Assembly (NCBI RefSeq): GCF_025150085.1
Contig: NZ_CP102280.1
Coordinates: 821,001 to 885,000, forward strand
Reading direction: 5' to 3'
Length of the DNA stretch: 64,000 nucleotides
Source of the DNA: Dorea longicatena
GTDB lineage: Bacteria > Bacillota > Clostridia > Lachnospirales > Lachnospiraceae
Shown here: positions 62,462-64,000 of the stretch, piece by piece
Layout: every line of letters begins with the position of its first letter
How positions within the stretch are numbered: the stretch's first letter is position 1
Position numbers and translations under genes: made by a program
Notes under the pieces: model-generated
What the model was told of the DNA's origin: nothing
What the model saw: the letters and a program-made list of their open reading frames with translations, nothing else
Database searches by the model: none

Positions 62462-62488
62462 CGGCAGCCGGGGAAAGAACGGCTGCCG
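62462..62488 (+). other. Perfect hairpin between secA and prfB, no T run
   Basis: CGGCAGCCG (62462-62470) pairs with CGGCTGCCG (62480-62488). It is GC-rich and stable but is followed by GATAATTG, so it is not a classical terminator; it may tune secA-prfB read-through or RNA stability. Confidence 0.6.
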
Positions 62489-62529
62489 GATAATTGAGCA
62501 TATAATTTCAAACAGAAAGAGGTGGTAAT

Positions 62530-63637
62530 ATGGTTGAATTAGATCAGTTCAAAACAATAATGAACGCTTATGAAGAACCTCTTGCCGAAATGAGGGATTC
62601 ACTTTGACGTTGCAGGAAAAGAGCGGAGAATCGAAGAACTGGAACGCAAGATAGAGGAACCTGGGTTCTGGGATAATCCGGAAGAATCACAGGAACTGAT
62701 GAAAGAGCTTAAGAATTTAAAAGAACTTGTAGAGACGATCCACGGTCTCTATACTTCTTATGAAGATATCAATCTCCTGATCGAGATGGGATATGAAGAC
62801 GAAGATCCTGCAATGGTAAAAGAACTGGAGGAAGAAATTCATACATTTGAAAAGGTGTTTGAAAAGCTGAAGATCCAGACGTTACTGTCGGGAGAATATG
62901 ATGCATGTAATGCAATCATGACCATTCATGCAGGAGCGGGAGGAACGGAATCCTGTGACTGGGCAGGCATGTTATACCGTATGTACTGCCGTTGGGCAGA
63001 GAGAAAAGGATTCTCGCTTCAGGTGCTGGATTTCCTGGATGGCGATATCGCAGGGATTAAGGCAGTTACTTTTGAGGTAAAAGGTGAGAATGCTTACGGA
63101 TATCTGAAATCGGAAAAAGGAGTGCACAGGCTGGTACGTATTTCGCCGTTTAATTCTGCCGGTAAACGACAGACATCTTTTGCATCCTGTGATGTGCTCC
63201 CTGATCTGGAAGATGATATTGATATTGAAATTGATGAAGATGATCTGAAAATCGATACTTACCGTGCCAGCGGTGCGGGAGGCCAGCATGTTAATAAGAC
63301 ATCTTCGGCGATCCGAATTACACATCTGCCAACCGGAATCGTGGTGCAGTGCCAGAATGAAAGATCACAGCATCATAATAAAGAAAAGGCAATGCAGATG
63401 TTAAAGGCAAAACTGCAGCTTATGAAAGAGCAGGAACAGGCAGAAAAAGTATCGGATATCAGGGGTGAAGTAAAAGATATCGGATTTGGTAATCAGATCA
63501 GATCTTATGTTATGCAACCATATACACTGGTGAAAGATCACAGAACGAATGAAGAAAACAGCAATGTAAATGCCGTGATGGACGGGGATATTGATTCATT
63601 TATCAATGCATATCTGAAAAAAATCGCAAACGGCTAA
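62530..63637 (+). CDS. prfB: Peptide chain release factor 2 (PrfB), programmed +1 frameshift
   Basis: Release factor that recognises UAA/UGA stop codons. The frame begins at ATG 62530 and hits TGA at 62605 after 25 codons; the slip site CTT-TGA-C with an upstream SD-like AGGG (62593-62596) is the standard autoregulated +1 frameshift of prfB. Reading then continues from GAC (62606) to the stop at 63635, giving about 368 residues. The body has GAGGTESCDW, the GGQ catalytic motif in GAGGQHVNKTSSA and QCQNERSQHHNK. The anticodon-like motif region SPF (RISPFNSAGK) indicates RF2 rather than RF1. Confidence 0.97.
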
Positions 63638-63650
63638 AAGGAGGGAATAT

Positions 63651-64000
63651 ATGATCAATATAGCAGTAATGGGCTACGGAACAGTAGGTTCCGGAGTGGT
63701 AGAAGTGATTAATACCAACGGAGCGCGCATCAATCAGCGAATCGGTGATGAGCTGAACATTAAATATGTACTGGATATGAAGGATTTCCCGGGGGATCCG
63801 GTGCAGGAGAAAATCGTACATGATTTTGAGACGATTGTTTCGGATGAAGATGTACAGATTGTCGTAGAAGTAATGGGAGGAATCGAGCCGGCCTATACGT
63901 TTGTAAAACGCTGCCTTCAGGCTGGAAAAAGCGTGGCAACATCGAATAAAGCACTGGTTGCAAAGCATGGGGCTGAGCTTCTTTCTATAGCAGCGGAACA
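63651..64000 (+). CDS. hom: Homoserine dehydrogenase (N-terminal part, cut by window edge)
   Basis: The first 116 codons of an NAD(P)-dependent oxidoreductase that reduces aspartate semialdehyde to homoserine, leading to threonine and methionine. The Rossmann start IAVMGYGTVGSGVVEVI (about 4-20) and the VVEVMGGIEPAY and SVATSNKALVAKHG stretches match Hom. The frame is open to the right edge. The ATG has GGAGGG just upstream and lies 13 bases after prfB. Together with dapA and dapB it represents the aspartate-family pathway in this region. Confidence 0.93.
   Translation, partial: MINIAVMGYGTVGSGVVEVINTNGARINQRIGDELNIKYVLDMKDFPGDPVQEKIVHDFETIVSDEDVQIVVEVMGGIEPAYTFVKRCLQAGKSVATSNKALVAKHGAELLSIAAE

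Noticed and set aside
62434..62529. Terminator between secA and prfB
   Set aside because: The GC hairpin at 62462-62488 has no T run, so classical termination is unlikely.

Overview
The window looks like a chromosomal segment of an anaerobic gut-type member of the Lachnospiraceae (Bacillota). Indications are the moderately AT-rich sequence, strong AGGAGG-type ribosome binding sites, Gram-positive surface proteins without an outer membrane, a leucine T-box, HPr kinase, long-form HPF, a class III fructose bisphosphatase, a DUF1846 protein and a prfB gene with the classical +1 frameshift. This assignment is inference from gene content. I see no rRNA, tRNA, CRISPR array, transposase, integrase or phage gene. 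Almost everything is core genome, with an anaerobic cobalamin theme.

Layout. 1-5310: end of a cobalamin synthesis cluster (cbiB partial, a FeoA-domain gene with its own palindromic operator, cobD, cbiP, cbiC, a LysR regulator). 5551-7654: a YoaK-type membrane protein, a convergent LysR regulator, and an HPr-like protein that lacks the phosphocarrier histidine but keeps the HprK-type serine. 7700-14282: a cobalamin riboswitch plus terminator ahead of a corrinoid-uptake operon: a large secreted protein with three repeated beta-rich domains and half of a substrate-binding fold, a complete lipoprotein binding protein, a permease and an ATPase. 14270-14555: a giant inverted repeat joining the ends of the ATPase gene and aroA. 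14543-16928: aroA-tyrA on the minus strand. 17222-26809: a divergent EF-G paralogue, trkA-trkH potassium uptake, an unknown membrane protein, an AEC transporter, a CapA-type protein and a small P-loop protein.

26995-39686: T-box-controlled leuS, a LOG-family protein, an apparent mscL remnant, a second large hairpin, a Cys-cluster protein, sbcD-sbcC, pyrG and a DUF1846 protein. 39922-46582: ftsH, a detached cbiL, uvrC, hprK and a ROK glucokinase. 46745-54478: PBP1A with a repetitive Gly/Thr/Asn tail, a YigZ protein, HPF, a PsiE-like membrane protein, typA and a double-OB SSB-like protein. 54573-64000: dapA, dapB, fbp, a small acidic lipoprotein, an orphan eukaryotic-type HisA, secA, frameshifted prfB and the start of hom.

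How the genes work together. Cobalamin is both made (cbiB, cobD, cbiP, cbiC, cbiL) and salvaged (riboswitch operon). HprK, the Crh-like protein, glucokinase and Fbp point to HPr-Ser-based carbon control. DapA, DapB and Hom belong to the aspartate pathway. Two non-coding themes recur: very large hairpins between convergent genes, and a dispersed family of short intergenic elements (a TATACCAAAGTATG box and a TGCC-NNN-GGCA hairpin). The most unusual candidate system is the riboswitch-controlled surface protein at 8043-10730.
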